Assembly (NCBI GenBank): GCA_946414885.1
Contig: CAMKQH010000025.1
Location: 1-63,785, forward strand
Origin: an uncultured Lachnospiraceae bacterium
GTDB taxonomy: Bacteria > Bacillota > Clostridia > Lachnospirales > Lachnospiraceae
Reading direction: 5' to 3'
DNA length: 63,785 nt
Position numbers and translations under genes: made by a program. Positions 27,763 to 35,905 of this stretch are shown here, piece by piece (the stretch's first letter is position 1; the number at the start of each line of letters is the position of its first letter). Under the pieces are notes generated by a model. The model searched no databases and was not told the origin of the DNA. It saw only the letters and a program-made list of their open reading frames with translations.

Positions 27763-28483
27763 GTTCTTTTCCGCCTGTCCTTTTCTTCCAAGTAACGTTA
27801 ATAACAATATAGCTTACAATGCAACCGATCAATACGACGATCAGAAACAAAAGCTCATTCCTTTTACGCTCGCTGGTTCCGTAAGTATCAAATACGTAAT
27901 CCACAACCCAGTATTCATCGCCATCCAGGCCGGAATCACTAACAGCCCTTCGGTATTGCTCCGAATACTGGCTGAAATCATACACTCTGCCCCTATACTT
28001 AAATACCCGTTGCGGTCCGGCATCCTCATAAAGCTCCGCATTTTTTTTGCTGCTTAAATGCAGGCAAAAAACAAAATGCTCGCCGGCGCCGCCTTCCGTC
28101 TCATGGTCTATGACGATGGGACAAAATGCCCCGTCTGCACCCTCGAGGCGAAACGTCTTTCCTGCAACCTTAAATTGCACGATCGCGTCCTTCCCGGAAT
28201 CCGGTCCCACGCCGTTCACCAAAACTTCGTACAGGTCATATCCCTTATCACCAAAAGCAGAAAAACTTCCGTCCACAAGGAATTTGATCAGCATGATTCC
28301 CACAAAGATCCCCATAATAACGTAAGCACGCATTCCGCCTCTGATCATATTGGGATTGTAGGTCTTTTTTGCGAACGCGTTTCCGCCATTTTTCTTGTTT
28401 TTGTCCGGAATCATCATAATGATCATTTCCGTCAAAAAGATCATCGTCATGATGATCATGACGATGCTGGAAATATCTCCCAT
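27749..28483 (-). CDS. Hypothetical membrane protein, two-segment with large outer domain
   Basis: A 244-residue protein with no recognised family. It has hydrophobic segments at about 5-24, 52-68 and 209-230, and a soluble domain of about 140 residues between the last two (including FKVAGKTFRLEG and VFKYRGRVYDFSQYSE). The segment positions suggest that this domain lies outside the membrane. It starts 18 bp after the neighbouring four-segment membrane gene and overlaps the MBL gene. AGAGGTAT precedes the ATG. Confidence 0.75.
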   Translation of the reverse strand: MGDISSIVMIIMTMIFLTEMIIMMIPDKNKKNGGNAFAKKTYNPNMIRGGMRAYVIMGIFVGIMLIKFLVDGSFSAFGDKGYDLYEVLVNGVGPDSGKDAIVQFKVAGKTFRLEGADGAFCPIVIDHETEGGAGEHFVFCLHLSSKKNAELYEDAGPQRVFKYRGRVYDFSQYSEQYRRAVSDSGLDGDEYWVVDYVFDTYGTSERKRNELLFLIVVLIGCIVSYIVINVTWKKRTGGKEHEIM

Positions 28484-28501
28484 CCGTATACCTCTTTACG
28501 T

Positions 28502-28993
28502 TTAACGAAATCCTTCCGGATCGTCAGTATTGATCGTAACCTCTTCCTTTGGGCCGTCAGCAGTTTCCTTCCAAATCTTGTAATACAGGAAAAAACAGCC
28601 AATGGAAAACGTCATGATGCCAAATATCGTATTTCCGATCATTCTTTTCAAAATACCCCTGGCCTTCACGTACTTGCCAACGTTCTTTATGACCTCAGCA
28701 GGATCATGGATCTGCCACTCAAAGAAAACGTGTGCCATGACGCTTCCAATCTCCGAAACGCTGATCAAAAGCAAGCTGATGACGATGCATATGATCAGCC
28801 CGGTTCTGCTGATGCTGCCCGCCAAAAGCATATAGCCTTTGATGATCAGCTTAGCGAATACAAAACCTACAATTCCCGGGATCAGCCAATAATATCCGCA
28901 AGAAATCCAAATGGCAAGGCCCAGGAGCCCTCCAAGCAAGGCCCCGACCGTACCGAGTATCTTATTTTCATCACATTCGTACAAATTCTTCAT
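28502..28993 (-). CDS. Hypothetical four-segment membrane protein
   Basis: A 163-residue protein with hydrophobic segments at about 12-33, 36-57, 63-86 and 117-137 and an acidic C-terminal tail. No family was recognised. It starts ten bases after coaE and is followed by another small membrane gene, so coaE, this gene, the next one and the MBL hydrolase probably form one transcript. Its ribosome site is weak (AGGCG), which suggests coupling to coaE translation. Confidence 0.72.
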   Translation of the reverse strand: MKNLYECDENKILGTVGALLGGLLGLAIWISCGYYWLIPGIVGFVFAKLIIKGYMLLAGSISRTGLIICIVISLLLISVSEIGSVMAHVFFEWQIHDPAEVIKNVGKYVKARGILKRMIGNTIFGIMTFSIGCFFLYYKIWKETADGPKEEVTINTDDPEGFR

Positions 28994-29003
28994 GACACGT
29001 CGC

Positions 29004-29600
29004 CTAATCCATCTTTTTCAGCCGCTCATCAATTGCGCGGCAGGCATCCTCTAAGGAGCCGCTGTTGTCGATCACAAAGTCGCTCCCCTTGCGGAATGCT
29101 TCCTCGGAAAGCTGGGCCTTCATGATCTGATCGATCTTTTCGTCACTGTAGCCACGGCTCTCGCGAAGCCTTTTCCTGCGGACTGCCTTCTTCGCGTGAA
29201 CGTACCACATCTCATCGACAAGCTCTCCGTAGCCGCACTCGATCAGGAGCGCCGCCTCCACAAAAAAGAGCTTTACGGTGCCCTTCTCCCTAGCCTCATT
29301 TAAGCGTTCCAAAAGATAGTCCTTAACGGCCGGATGTACGATGGCGTTGATTTTTTCCAAGAGCTGATCATCCGCAAAAATCTTCTCTGCCATGCGCTTT
29401 TTATCAATGTCTCCGGATTCGTCCAGCACGTCCTCGCCAAGAATTTTGATCAATTCGCGAAAGCATGCCGTTCCGGGCTTTTTCACCTCGTGTGCCACCT
29501 CATCCGCGAGGTAAATCTCGCAAGGATAATGATCGCGGATATATGAAAGGATCGATGATTTCCCTGCACCGACTCCGCCGGTGATTCCTATAAATTTCAT
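29004..29600 (-). CDS. coaE: Dephospho-CoA kinase
   Basis: A 198-residue P-loop kinase for the last step of coenzyme A synthesis, phosphorylating dephospho-CoA at the 3' hydroxyl. The P-loop is GGVGAGKS at 8-15, followed by the family features YLADEVAHEV and a LID segment RRKRLRESRGYS. The ATG at 29600 with GAGGTG upstream is preferred to an earlier start. It lies 62 bp downstream of polA; polA-coaE adjacency is common in Firmicutes. Confidence 0.95.
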   Translation of the reverse strand: MKFIGITGGVGAGKSSILSYIRDHYPCEIYLADEVAHEVKKPGTACFRELIKILGEDVLDESGDIDKKRMAEKIFADDQLLEKINAIVHPAVKDYLLERLNEAREKGTVKLFFVEAALLIECGYGELVDEMWYVHAKKAVRRKRLRESRGYSDEKIDQIMKAQLSEEAFRKGSDFVIDNSGSLEDACRAIDERLKKMD

Positions 29601-29662
29601 GCCACACCTCGCACGTCTCAATTTCCTAATATGTTTGCGTTATGATCCTGCAAACAATTTTA

Positions 29663-32404
29663 TCATTTTGCGTCGTACCAGTTCTCTCCCTCGTGGACGT
29701 CAACCACAAGCTCCACAGCCAAATCTGCCGCGGATTTCATGCAGTCCTCGAGAATCTCGCGTGCCCTTGCCGCCTCGTCCTTTTTCGCTTCGATAATAAG
29801 TTCGTCATGCACCTGAAGGATCAGTTTAGACTGCAGGCCGGCTTCCTTCAATGCCTTCCATACGTTTACCATGGCAATCTTGATCACGTCTGCCGCCGTT
29901 CCCTGGATCGGAGAATTCATGGCAATGCGCTCACCAAAGGAACGCTGCATGAAATTTGAGGAAGCCAGTTCCGGTATGGGGCGTCTCCTGCCAAACATGG
30001 TAACGCTGTAGCCCTTCTCCTTTGCTTCTTGTACGCATCCGTCCAGGAAAAGCTTGATCCCGGGATAGGTCTCAAAATACTGCTGGATGTAGGCTGCGGC
30101 TTCCTTAGGCGTAATGCTAAGATCCTGGCTCAGTCCAAAGGAACTGATGCCGTAGACAATGCCGAAGTTAACGGCCTTCGCGTTACGTCTTTGCAGCGGC
30201 GTCACCTCTTCAAAAGGAACGTGGAACACTTTGGAAGCCGTGATGCGGTGGATGTCCTGATCCATGTGATATGCCTCAATAAGCTGCGCGTCCCCCGACA
30301 TGTGCGCCAAGATGCGAAGCTCGATCTGGGAGTAGTCCGCGTCAAGGAATACGTGATCCTTCGCGGGCACAAAAACCTTGCGGATCCTGCGTCCCAGCTC
30401 CATTCGCATCGGAATGTTCTGCAGGTTCGGATTCGTGGAACTGATGCGTCCCGTTGCCGTAATGGTCTGGTTAAAGCTCGTGTGGATCTTGCCGTCTTCC
30501 GCAATGCAGGCTGCCAAGCCGTCCGCATAGGTTGATTTTAATTTCGTTAGTCCCCTGTACTCTAAGATCTCGCTGACGATCGGATAATCCGGTGCAAGCT
30601 TCTCCAGCACGTCCGCCGCCGTGGAATATCCCGTCTTTGTCTTCTTTCCGCCGGGAAGCTTCATCTCATCAAACAAGATTTCCCCAAGTTGCTTTGGAGA
30701 CAAAATGTTAAAAGGCTTCCCTGCCTTTTCGTGAATGGACGTCTCAAGCTCTTTGATCCTGCCGTCCAAAGCGTCTCCGTAAAGCTTTAATTCGTCCCGT
30801 CTTGCGATAACGCCCTCGCGTTCCATGTCATACAGAACAAGCGAAAGGGGCATTTCCACTTCGCGGAAGAGCTTTTCCATGCCCGTTTCCTGAAGCTTTT
30901 TTTGAAGGACGGGGGCGAGCTTGCGTGCCGCACAAGCACAGCTGCAAAGGAATTCCCTCACCTTCTCCGCGTCTTCCTTTAATGCCGCGGATGCGGATTT
31001 CTTTCCAAAGGTTTCCGTGATGCCCGGGATCATTATGCCAAGGTGCTCCGAGCTGATCACGTCCATCTCATAATCACTTTTCAAGGGATTGAGAAGATAT
31101 GCGGCAATAAGCACGTCAAAATAATGGTCCGTGGATTCCTGATCCCAAAATGCGTATTGATGTTTTACGTCAAAAGTAGAGATTTTATGCTTCTTTGATT
31201 GTTCCCGAAGCAAGTTCTCCAAACCGCTCTCGTCGTCACCGCTTCCAGCGCCGAAATTGCCCTTATTTGAGGCTTTTTCCGCCTCATTCGCATTTCCGCC
31301 CATAAAGTCAAATAAACTCAGCTGTACGGGCTCTGCCTTCTTCATCTGGGGCACGTAATAAGCGACGCTGCCTTCTTCCACCGCCAGTGCGATGGCAAGA
31401 ATCTTACCATCCTCAATCAGGGGGTGGAAACCGATCGTCTCGCTGGCAGATGCCTTCTTAAAAAAAGCCTCCAACTGCACCTGCGTCTCCAGCACGTCCA
31501 TGGTTTCCCACATCTTTGCCGTCCCGCCCTGGCTGCCTTCTTCAAAGCGCGACAGCATGTTCTTAAACTCCAGTTTTTTGAACAATACGTAGGCTTCCGG
31601 CGTATAGTAACCTTCTGCCTTGGCCTTGTCATAGTCAAGCGTCAGGTCACAGTCCGTCTTGATGGTCGCCAATACCTTCGAGAGATCTGCCAGCTCCCTG
31701 TTTGCGGCCAGGGTCTCCCGAATGCTCTTCTTCGAGATCTCGTCCAAATGGGCATAGATTTCATCAATGGAACCATAGGTGAGCATCAACTCCGTCGCCG
31801 TCTTCTCGCCCACCTTGGGAACGCCGGGAATGTTGTCCGCCGTATCTCCCATGAGAGCCTTTAATTCAATAAACTGCGCAGGCGTTACCTGAAGCTTCTC
31901 TTTCACGTCCGCCGCATAATAATCTTCGATCTCGGTGCGTCCCATCTTCGTCTTCGGAATGCGGATCTTTACGTGATCCGTCGCGATCTGCAATAGGTCA
32001 CGGTCTCCGGAGACCAATGCCACGTCGATACCGGCGCCCTCCGCTTTTCTAGCAAGGGTTCCCAGGATGTCGTCCGCTTCAAAGCCTTCCTTTTCGAGGA
32101 TTTCCACGTGCATGGCACGGAGAACCTCCTTGATCAGAGGCACCTGCTCGCGAAGTTCATCAGGCATGGGCTTCCGCGTGCCCTTATATTGCTCATACAT
32201 CTGGTGCCGGAAGGTTTTTGCGTGCACGTCAAAGGCTACCGCCAAATAGTCCGGCTTTTCCTCCTCCAGAATCCTGAACATGATATTTAAGAATCCATAA
32301 ACGGCATTCGTATGAAGGCCTTCCGAATTCGTGAGATCCGGGAGGCCGTAAAATGCGCGATTTAAAATGCTGTGTCCATCGATCAATACTAGTTTTTGAC
32401 TCAT
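29663..32404 (-). CDS. polA: DNA polymerase I
   Basis: A 913-residue repair and primer-removal polymerase. The 5' nuclease domain covers about 1-290 (LVLIDGHSILNRAFY at the start, VSGDRDLLQIA later). The polymerase domain occupies about 540-913, with DADYSQIELRILAHMSGD as motif A and QVHDELIIEA as motif C. The middle 3'-5' exonuclease-like domain (about 300-480) lacks the acidic motif with Asp and Glu expected at its start, reading TIGFHPL instead, so proofreading is probably lost, as in Bacillus PolA. A polar insert of about 30 residues lies in that domain. A GGGGGAA site precedes the ATG. Confidence 0.97.
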   Translation of the reverse strand: MSQKLVLIDGHSILNRAFYGLPDLTNSEGLHTNAVYGFLNIMFRILEEEKPDYLAVAFDVHAKTFRHQMYEQYKGTRKPMPDELREQVPLIKEVLRAMHVEILEKEGFEADDILGTLARKAEGAGIDVALVSGDRDLLQIATDHVKIRIPKTKMGRTEIEDYYAADVKEKLQVTPAQFIELKALMGDTADNIPGVPKVGEKTATELMLTYGSIDEIYAHLDEISKKSIRETLAANRELADLSKVLATIKTDCDLTLDYDKAKAEGYYTPEAYVLFKKLEFKNMLSRFEEGSQGGTAKMWETMDVLETQVQLEAFFKKASASETIGFHPLIEDGKILAIALAVEEGSVAYYVPQMKKAEPVQLSLFDFMGGNANEAEKASNKGNFGAGSGDDESGLENLLREQSKKHKISTFDVKHQYAFWDQESTDHYFDVLIAAYLLNPLKSDYEMDVISSEHLGIMIPGITETFGKKSASAALKEDAEKVREFLCSCACAARKLAPVLQKKLQETGMEKLFREVEMPLSLVLYDMEREGVIARRDELKLYGDALDGRIKELETSIHEKAGKPFNILSPKQLGEILFDEMKLPGGKKTKTGYSTAADVLEKLAPDYPIVSEILEYRGLTKLKSTYADGLAACIAEDGKIHTSFNQTITATGRISSTNPNLQNIPMRMELGRRIRKVFVPAKDHVFLDADYSQIELRILAHMSGDAQLIEAYHMDQDIHRITASKVFHVPFEEVTPLQRRNAKAVNFGIVYGISSFGLSQDLSITPKEAAAYIQQYFETYPGIKLFLDGCVQEAKEKGYSVTMFGRRRPIPELASSNFMQRSFGERIAMNSPIQGTAADVIKIAMVNVWKALKEAGLQSKLILQVHDELIIEAKKDEAARAREILEDCMKSAADLAVELVVDVHEGENWYDAK

Positions 32405-32414
32405 GTTTCCCCCT

Positions 32415-32753
32415 TTAAGGCAGTGCTAACAACAGAAATATGCCGGCGATTATGCCTACGGCAAGAATCTCCAGCCAAAATCCCAACCGGATCACTCTGT
32501 CGCTGCGAAGGATCCGCCTTCTCGTTTCCTCAACCTTATTGCCCCATTCCTTGTGAAGATCATAAGCATCACCGTTTTCCAACTTCTTGATGCCATCCGT
32601 AACGAGGAAATTGATGGTAAGTTCCTCCTTACAGTCCTCGCAGGACTCCATGTGGGCATAAAACTCTTTGAGCGTAAGGTAATCCAGCTTCTTTGCGACG
32701 TAATCCGGGATTAATTTTTCAAATTCCTTACAGGTCACGCATTCACCCCGCAT
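32415..32753 (-). CDS. Membrane-anchored zinc-finger (zf-HC2-like) protein
   Basis: A 112-residue protein with CVTC near the N terminus and HMESCEDC at about 34-41, the pattern of zinc-finger anti-sigma domains, and one C-terminal membrane segment (about 89-110). No sigma factor gene is adjacent, so an anti-sigma role is not supported by context. It ends ten bases before polA. The first ATG lacks a good ribosome site; a GTG at 32738 has GGGGTG five bases upstream and is a plausible true start. Confidence 0.72.
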   Translation of the reverse strand: MRGECVTCKEFEKLIPDYVAKKLDYLTLKEFYAHMESCEDCKEELTINFLVTDGIKKLENGDAYDLHKEWGNKVEETRRRILRSDRVIRLGFWLEILAVGIIAGIFLLLALP

Positions 32754-32810
32754 TCTTTATTGCGTTGGTTCTTTCATCAGACTTCCATGTTTATTGCGTC
32801 TATTCTGCCA

Positions 32811-33746
32811 TTAGGTTTCCACTTTCTTGGGCGCGGCGTTTTTTTTCTTACTGCTGCGATTGGAAGACGTCTTAGACTTTTTTCTTGTTTTCGAGGTTTT
32901 CGCCTTTGATCCGCCTCGTTTTGCACCTTGCGAACCACCTTGCGCCTTCCCTTCCGTTTCTTCCGATACATTCTCCGAAAACTCGGCGCTGTCCTTGCGT
33001 TTAACGTAGGCAACCGTGTTATGCATGGTCACCTCAAATTCTGGAAGCGCCTTTACGAAATTGCTAAACTTCCCGTATTTACCATAGTTTCTGGCGTCAA
33101 AGTCTGAGTAGAGCCTCGTCAGCATGCTGGCAAGCTTTGACATGTGCATCTGCCCGTTTTCATCGGAATTCTTATCAATAATGTCCAACATGCTCTTCTT
33201 GATCACGGAAAGCTTTGTGATCGGCGTCGGTTCGCTTCCGCCTTCGCCACCCGCAATGCCGTCCGTTGCCTTGGCAAGCTTTTTCTCTTCCTCCTCAGAC
33301 ATGGAGTTCTTTAAGATAATGTCGAGCACCTTAAATTCATCACAGGATTTTACAAAGGGAGACGGCGTTTTCGACTCGCCCATGCCGATCACAAACTTGC
33401 CTGCCTCGCGAAGCCGCATGGCTAATCTCGTGAAATCACTGTCTGAGGATGCCAAGATAAAACCATCCACGTGCCCCGCATATAAAATATCCATGGCATC
33501 AATGATCATTGCGCTGTCAGACGCATTTTTTCCATAGGTATAACTGTATTGCTGTATGGGGGTCAGGGAATTGTCCAACATGACGCTCTTCCAGCTGTTC
33601 TTACCTGAGCTCGTCCAATCCCCATAGATTCTGCGCACGCTCACTGTCCCGTAGTTTTTTGCTTCACTAAGCATGATATTCATGTAGATCGGTGAAATGT
33701 TGTCGGCATCGATCAAAAGCGCAAGTTTCCTATCCTCTACGTCCAT
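32811..33746 (-). CDS. NYN-domain nuclease-like protein with OST-HTH domain
   Basis: A 311-residue protein. Residues 1-150 form a LabA/DUF88-type NYN domain, a PIN-like nuclease fold, with acidic residues in LIDADN (11-16), DSAMIIDAMD and SSDSDF (100-105). Residues about 180-255 look like an OST-HTH (LOTUS) RNA-binding domain. The last 45 residues are rich in Lys, Ser and Arg. Similar proteins are thought to act on RNA, but no target is known. It has a strong promoter of its own and stands apart from its neighbours. GGGAGCCGGAG lies before the ATG. Confidence 0.85.
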   Translation of the reverse strand: MDVEDRKLALLIDADNISPIYMNIMLSEAKNYGTVSVRRIYGDWTSSGKNSWKSVMLDNSLTPIQQYSYTYGKNASDSAMIIDAMDILYAGHVDGFILASSDSDFTRLAMRLREAGKFVIGMGESKTPSPFVKSCDEFKVLDIILKNSMSEEEEKKLAKATDGIAGGEGGSEPTPITKLSVIKKSMLDIIDKNSDENGQMHMSKLASMLTRLYSDFDARNYGKYGKFSNFVKALPEFEVTMHNTVAYVKRKDSAEFSENVSEETEGKAQGGSQGAKRGGSKAKTSKTRKKSKTSSNRSSKKKNAAPKKVET

Positions 33747-33808
33747 CTCCGGCTCCCTTCAAAAAGCACGTCCTATTGTGGGCATAATACCACTAATACA
33801 CTAATACT

Positions 33809-33837
33809 AGTATATACGTTCGTAAGGAATTATTCAA
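33809..33837 (-). promoter_or_regulatory. Promoter of the NYN-domain gene
   Basis: TTGAAT (33832-33837) and TATACT (33809-33814) on the minus strand are 17 bp apart, and the gene begins about 60 bp downstream. Confidence 0.72.
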
Positions 33838-33870
33838 TACGTTTTACTTGGATAATTGATTTTTCAGACA

Positions 33871-33903
33871 TAAAAAAGCAGGTGTCAAATCGACACCTGC
33901 TTT
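33871..33903 (-). terminator. Intrinsic terminator after the SHOCT-repeat gene
   Basis: A perfect 12-bp stem (AAAGCAGGTGTC and its complement) with a 5-nt loop is followed by a T-run on the minus strand, 18 bp after the stop at 33921. Confidence 0.93.
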
Positions 33904-33920
33904 CATAATTGTTTTTCAGA

Positions 33921-35579
33921 TTACAGAGCACCCATCAGTTTAGCCTTATGAGTATTGAATTCCTGCTCGGTAAGCATTCCAGCCTTCTGGAGATCCATTA
34001 GGTTGGTAACTCTCTTCTTGAACTCATCCATGCCACTGTACGGAGCAAAGATGGCATCGATGCATTTCTTCTTCTGTGCTTCGTATTCCTGTTGCGTCTC
34101 AAGACCCATCTTAGGAAGCGCAACATATACGGAAATTCTGGTGATGAAATCGGAAATGCCGTCAACCTTGGTAAGCAGAGCTTTCTTCTTCTCATCAAAC
34201 TCTGCCTCGGTAAGCCACTTGCCGTCTTTCAGTGCTACCAAATCTTCGCCAATTGCCTTAACGTCATCGGGACCGGTAATGTTCTTGTTCATGCAGGCAT
34301 CAATAACCGGCGTCTGCTTCTTGCGAAGGTCTGCCTCGGAGATGATATGCTCTTCAGCAAGCAAAGGCCACTTGTTCATTCTGTCAACCATGCCAGTCAA
34401 AGGCTGTCCAGCCTTCACTTCGATCATGGAATACAGATTCTTCATGATCTGATCCTGCTCTGCCTTAGAAATCATCTGGCACTCAACCAGTACGGGCAGC
34501 TTCTTCAGCTTGCCGATAAATGCCTTAGGCTGATCATCCAGAGTCATAACAACGTCGTTCAGCATTACCTGCTTATACTTGTTGTACTCTTCGGGAGTCA
34601 GGATGCCGCCGGCCTCCATGCAAACCAGCTTCTGGATGTTCTTGCGATACTCATTAGGATTAGTAACGTTAACGTCACAGCACTCCTTGATGATGTCATT
34701 ACAGTTGTTCTCAAATTCCTTCTCGGAAAGGAGTCCGCAGTCCACAAGAACGATGAGCTTCTGAATCTTCTCGTTGAAGTCAACCAGATCATTATACTCA
34801 CAAACAATCTCAAACTTCTTGGTGTAGTATTCCTTCTCGCCAAGAACGCCACAATCTCTCAGAACGTTCAGCTTATCAACTCTCTCATTGAACTCTGCTT
34901 CCGTCATCTTCGTCTTAGGACCAGCGGTTGCAGGAGTTGCGGGTGCCGCAGGAGTCTCTGCAGGTGCTGCCGGCGTAGCGGTTGCCGCGGGCTTAGGCTG
35001 TTCAGCGGGAGCTGCCGGAGTGGCAGGAGCCGTGGGAACAACGGGCTGTGCAGGCTTAGGCTGCTCAGCGGGCTTAGGCTGCTCCTTCGGAGCGTTTGTG
35101 TTTCTAAGTTCTGCAACGGACTTTGCAGGCTCTTCCGGCTTCGGAGCGGGCTGCTCTTCCTGCTTGGGCTGCTGTGCCAGATCGCCAACTCTTGCGTTGT
35201 AAGCTGCAACCTTCGGCGCCTCGTCAACGAAACCGCCGTCAGCGCGAAGCTTCTTCAAAAGCTTTGCTGCAAGATCCATGTCCTTCAGCTGGGGAAATAC
35301 CAACTGAACCTTCTTTGATCCGTACAAGTTGTCAAGGCTCGTATTGATTGCAAGTGCAGGTTCACCGGAGTACTCAGTCTCGAATATGCTGCTGATCTTG
35401 CCAATGCTAACTTCGAACTCATCACTGTAACCATTCTTACCTTCGGTGTTACAGATATAACCCTTTCCGGAAATCTTATTGTTTTCCACTTTAAGGAACA
35501 TAGCGGCGTCATTGTTCCTACTCAAGATGCTTCTTAAATTACCGCCCGATTTACAAGTGAAAACTTGTGCCCCTTCCAT
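33921..35579 (-). CDS. Protein with PH-like N terminus and eight SHOCT-like repeats
   Basis: A 552-residue protein with no signal peptide or membrane segment. Residues 1-115 form a beta-rich domain that could be PH-like. A linker of about 90 residues (135-225) is rich in Pro, Ala, Gln and Lys. The rest is eight units of about 33-36 residues at roughly 229-262, 268-301, 311-343, 354-387, 397-429, 443-473, 478-511 and 520-552. Each has the pattern L-x2-L, a turn such as CGVLGEKEY or AGMLTEQEF, then a basic helix, which is the SHOCT pattern. SHOCT domains normally occur once at a C terminus. The function is unknown; protein binding or oligomerisation is likely. The ATG at 35579 has AAGGAGG upstream. 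It is a single-gene transcript. Confidence 0.8.
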   Translation of the reverse strand: MEGAQVFTCKSGGNLRSILSRNNDAAMFLKVENNKISGKGYICNTEGKNGYSDEFEVSIGKISSIFETEYSGEPALAINTSLDNLYGSKKVQLVFPQLKDMDLAAKLLKKLRADGGFVDEAPKVAAYNARVGDLAQQPKQEEQPAPKPEEPAKSVAELRNTNAPKEQPKPAEQPKPAQPVVPTAPATPAAPAEQPKPAATATPAAPAETPAAPATPATAGPKTKMTEAEFNERVDKLNVLRDCGVLGEKEYYTKKFEIVCEYNDLVDFNEKIQKLIVLVDCGLLSEKEFENNCNDIIKECCDVNVTNPNEYRKNIQKLVCMEAGGILTPEEYNKYKQVMLNDVVMTLDDQPKAFIGKLKKLPVLVECQMISKAEQDQIMKNLYSMIEVKAGQPLTGMVDRMNKWPLLAEEHIISEADLRKKQTPVIDACMNKNITGPDDVKAIGEDLVALKDGKWLTEAEFDEKKKALLTKVDGISDFITRISVYVALPKMGLETQQEYEAQKKKCIDAIFAPYSGMDEFKKRVTNLMDLQKAGMLTEQEFNTHKAKLMGAL

Positions 35580-35713
35580 AAAAGTGACCTCCTTCCAAGT
35601 AACTTCATAAGCCCCCATTTCGTCGCATAATTCGTCACAAAATGACAAAAATACCCGCAATCCAAGATGGATGACGGCTATATGAAATCCTATGTCGATG
35701 TATTGTTAATACT

Positions 35714-35742
35714 ATAATAACAAGGTACTACAGATTTTTCAA
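35714..35742 (-). promoter_or_regulatory. Promoter of the SHOCT-repeat gene
   Basis: TTGAAA (35737-35742), 17 bp, TATTAT (35714-35719) on the minus strand. A leader of about 130 nt separates it from the ATG. The rest of 35580-35823 is AT-rich with nothing else recognised. Confidence 0.72.
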
Positions 35743-35823
35743 GGGCTTTTTTACAAATCACAAAACAAATTGTACGTAAAATTTTCAAATTCATGCAAAA
35801 TTAAAAATAATGAATCAAAAAGT

Positions 35824-35865
35824 AAAAAAATTGCTTCGGGAATGCTTATCGCATTTCCCGAAGCA
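35824..35865 (-). terminator. Intrinsic terminator of the pilus locus
   Basis: GCTTCGGGAAATGC and GCATTCCCGAAGC form a 13-bp stem with one bulge on the minus strand, followed by a run of seven T. It lies 41 bp after the DUF5057-like gene and closes the type IV pilus locus. Confidence 0.92.
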
Positions 35866-35905
35866 GTTTTCTTTGTTTCAGGACTAATTGATTCTGTTAG
35901 ATCAA

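Noticed and set aside
32415..32753. Anti-sigma factor paired with an ECF sigma factor
   Set aside because: The zinc-finger and membrane layout fits, but no sigma factor gene lies beside it.
34092..35318. A 408-residue plus-strand frame opposite the SHOCT-repeat gene
   Set aside because: The apparent Cys/Arg/Gly-rich repeats are the antisense image of the Pro/Ala linker codons.
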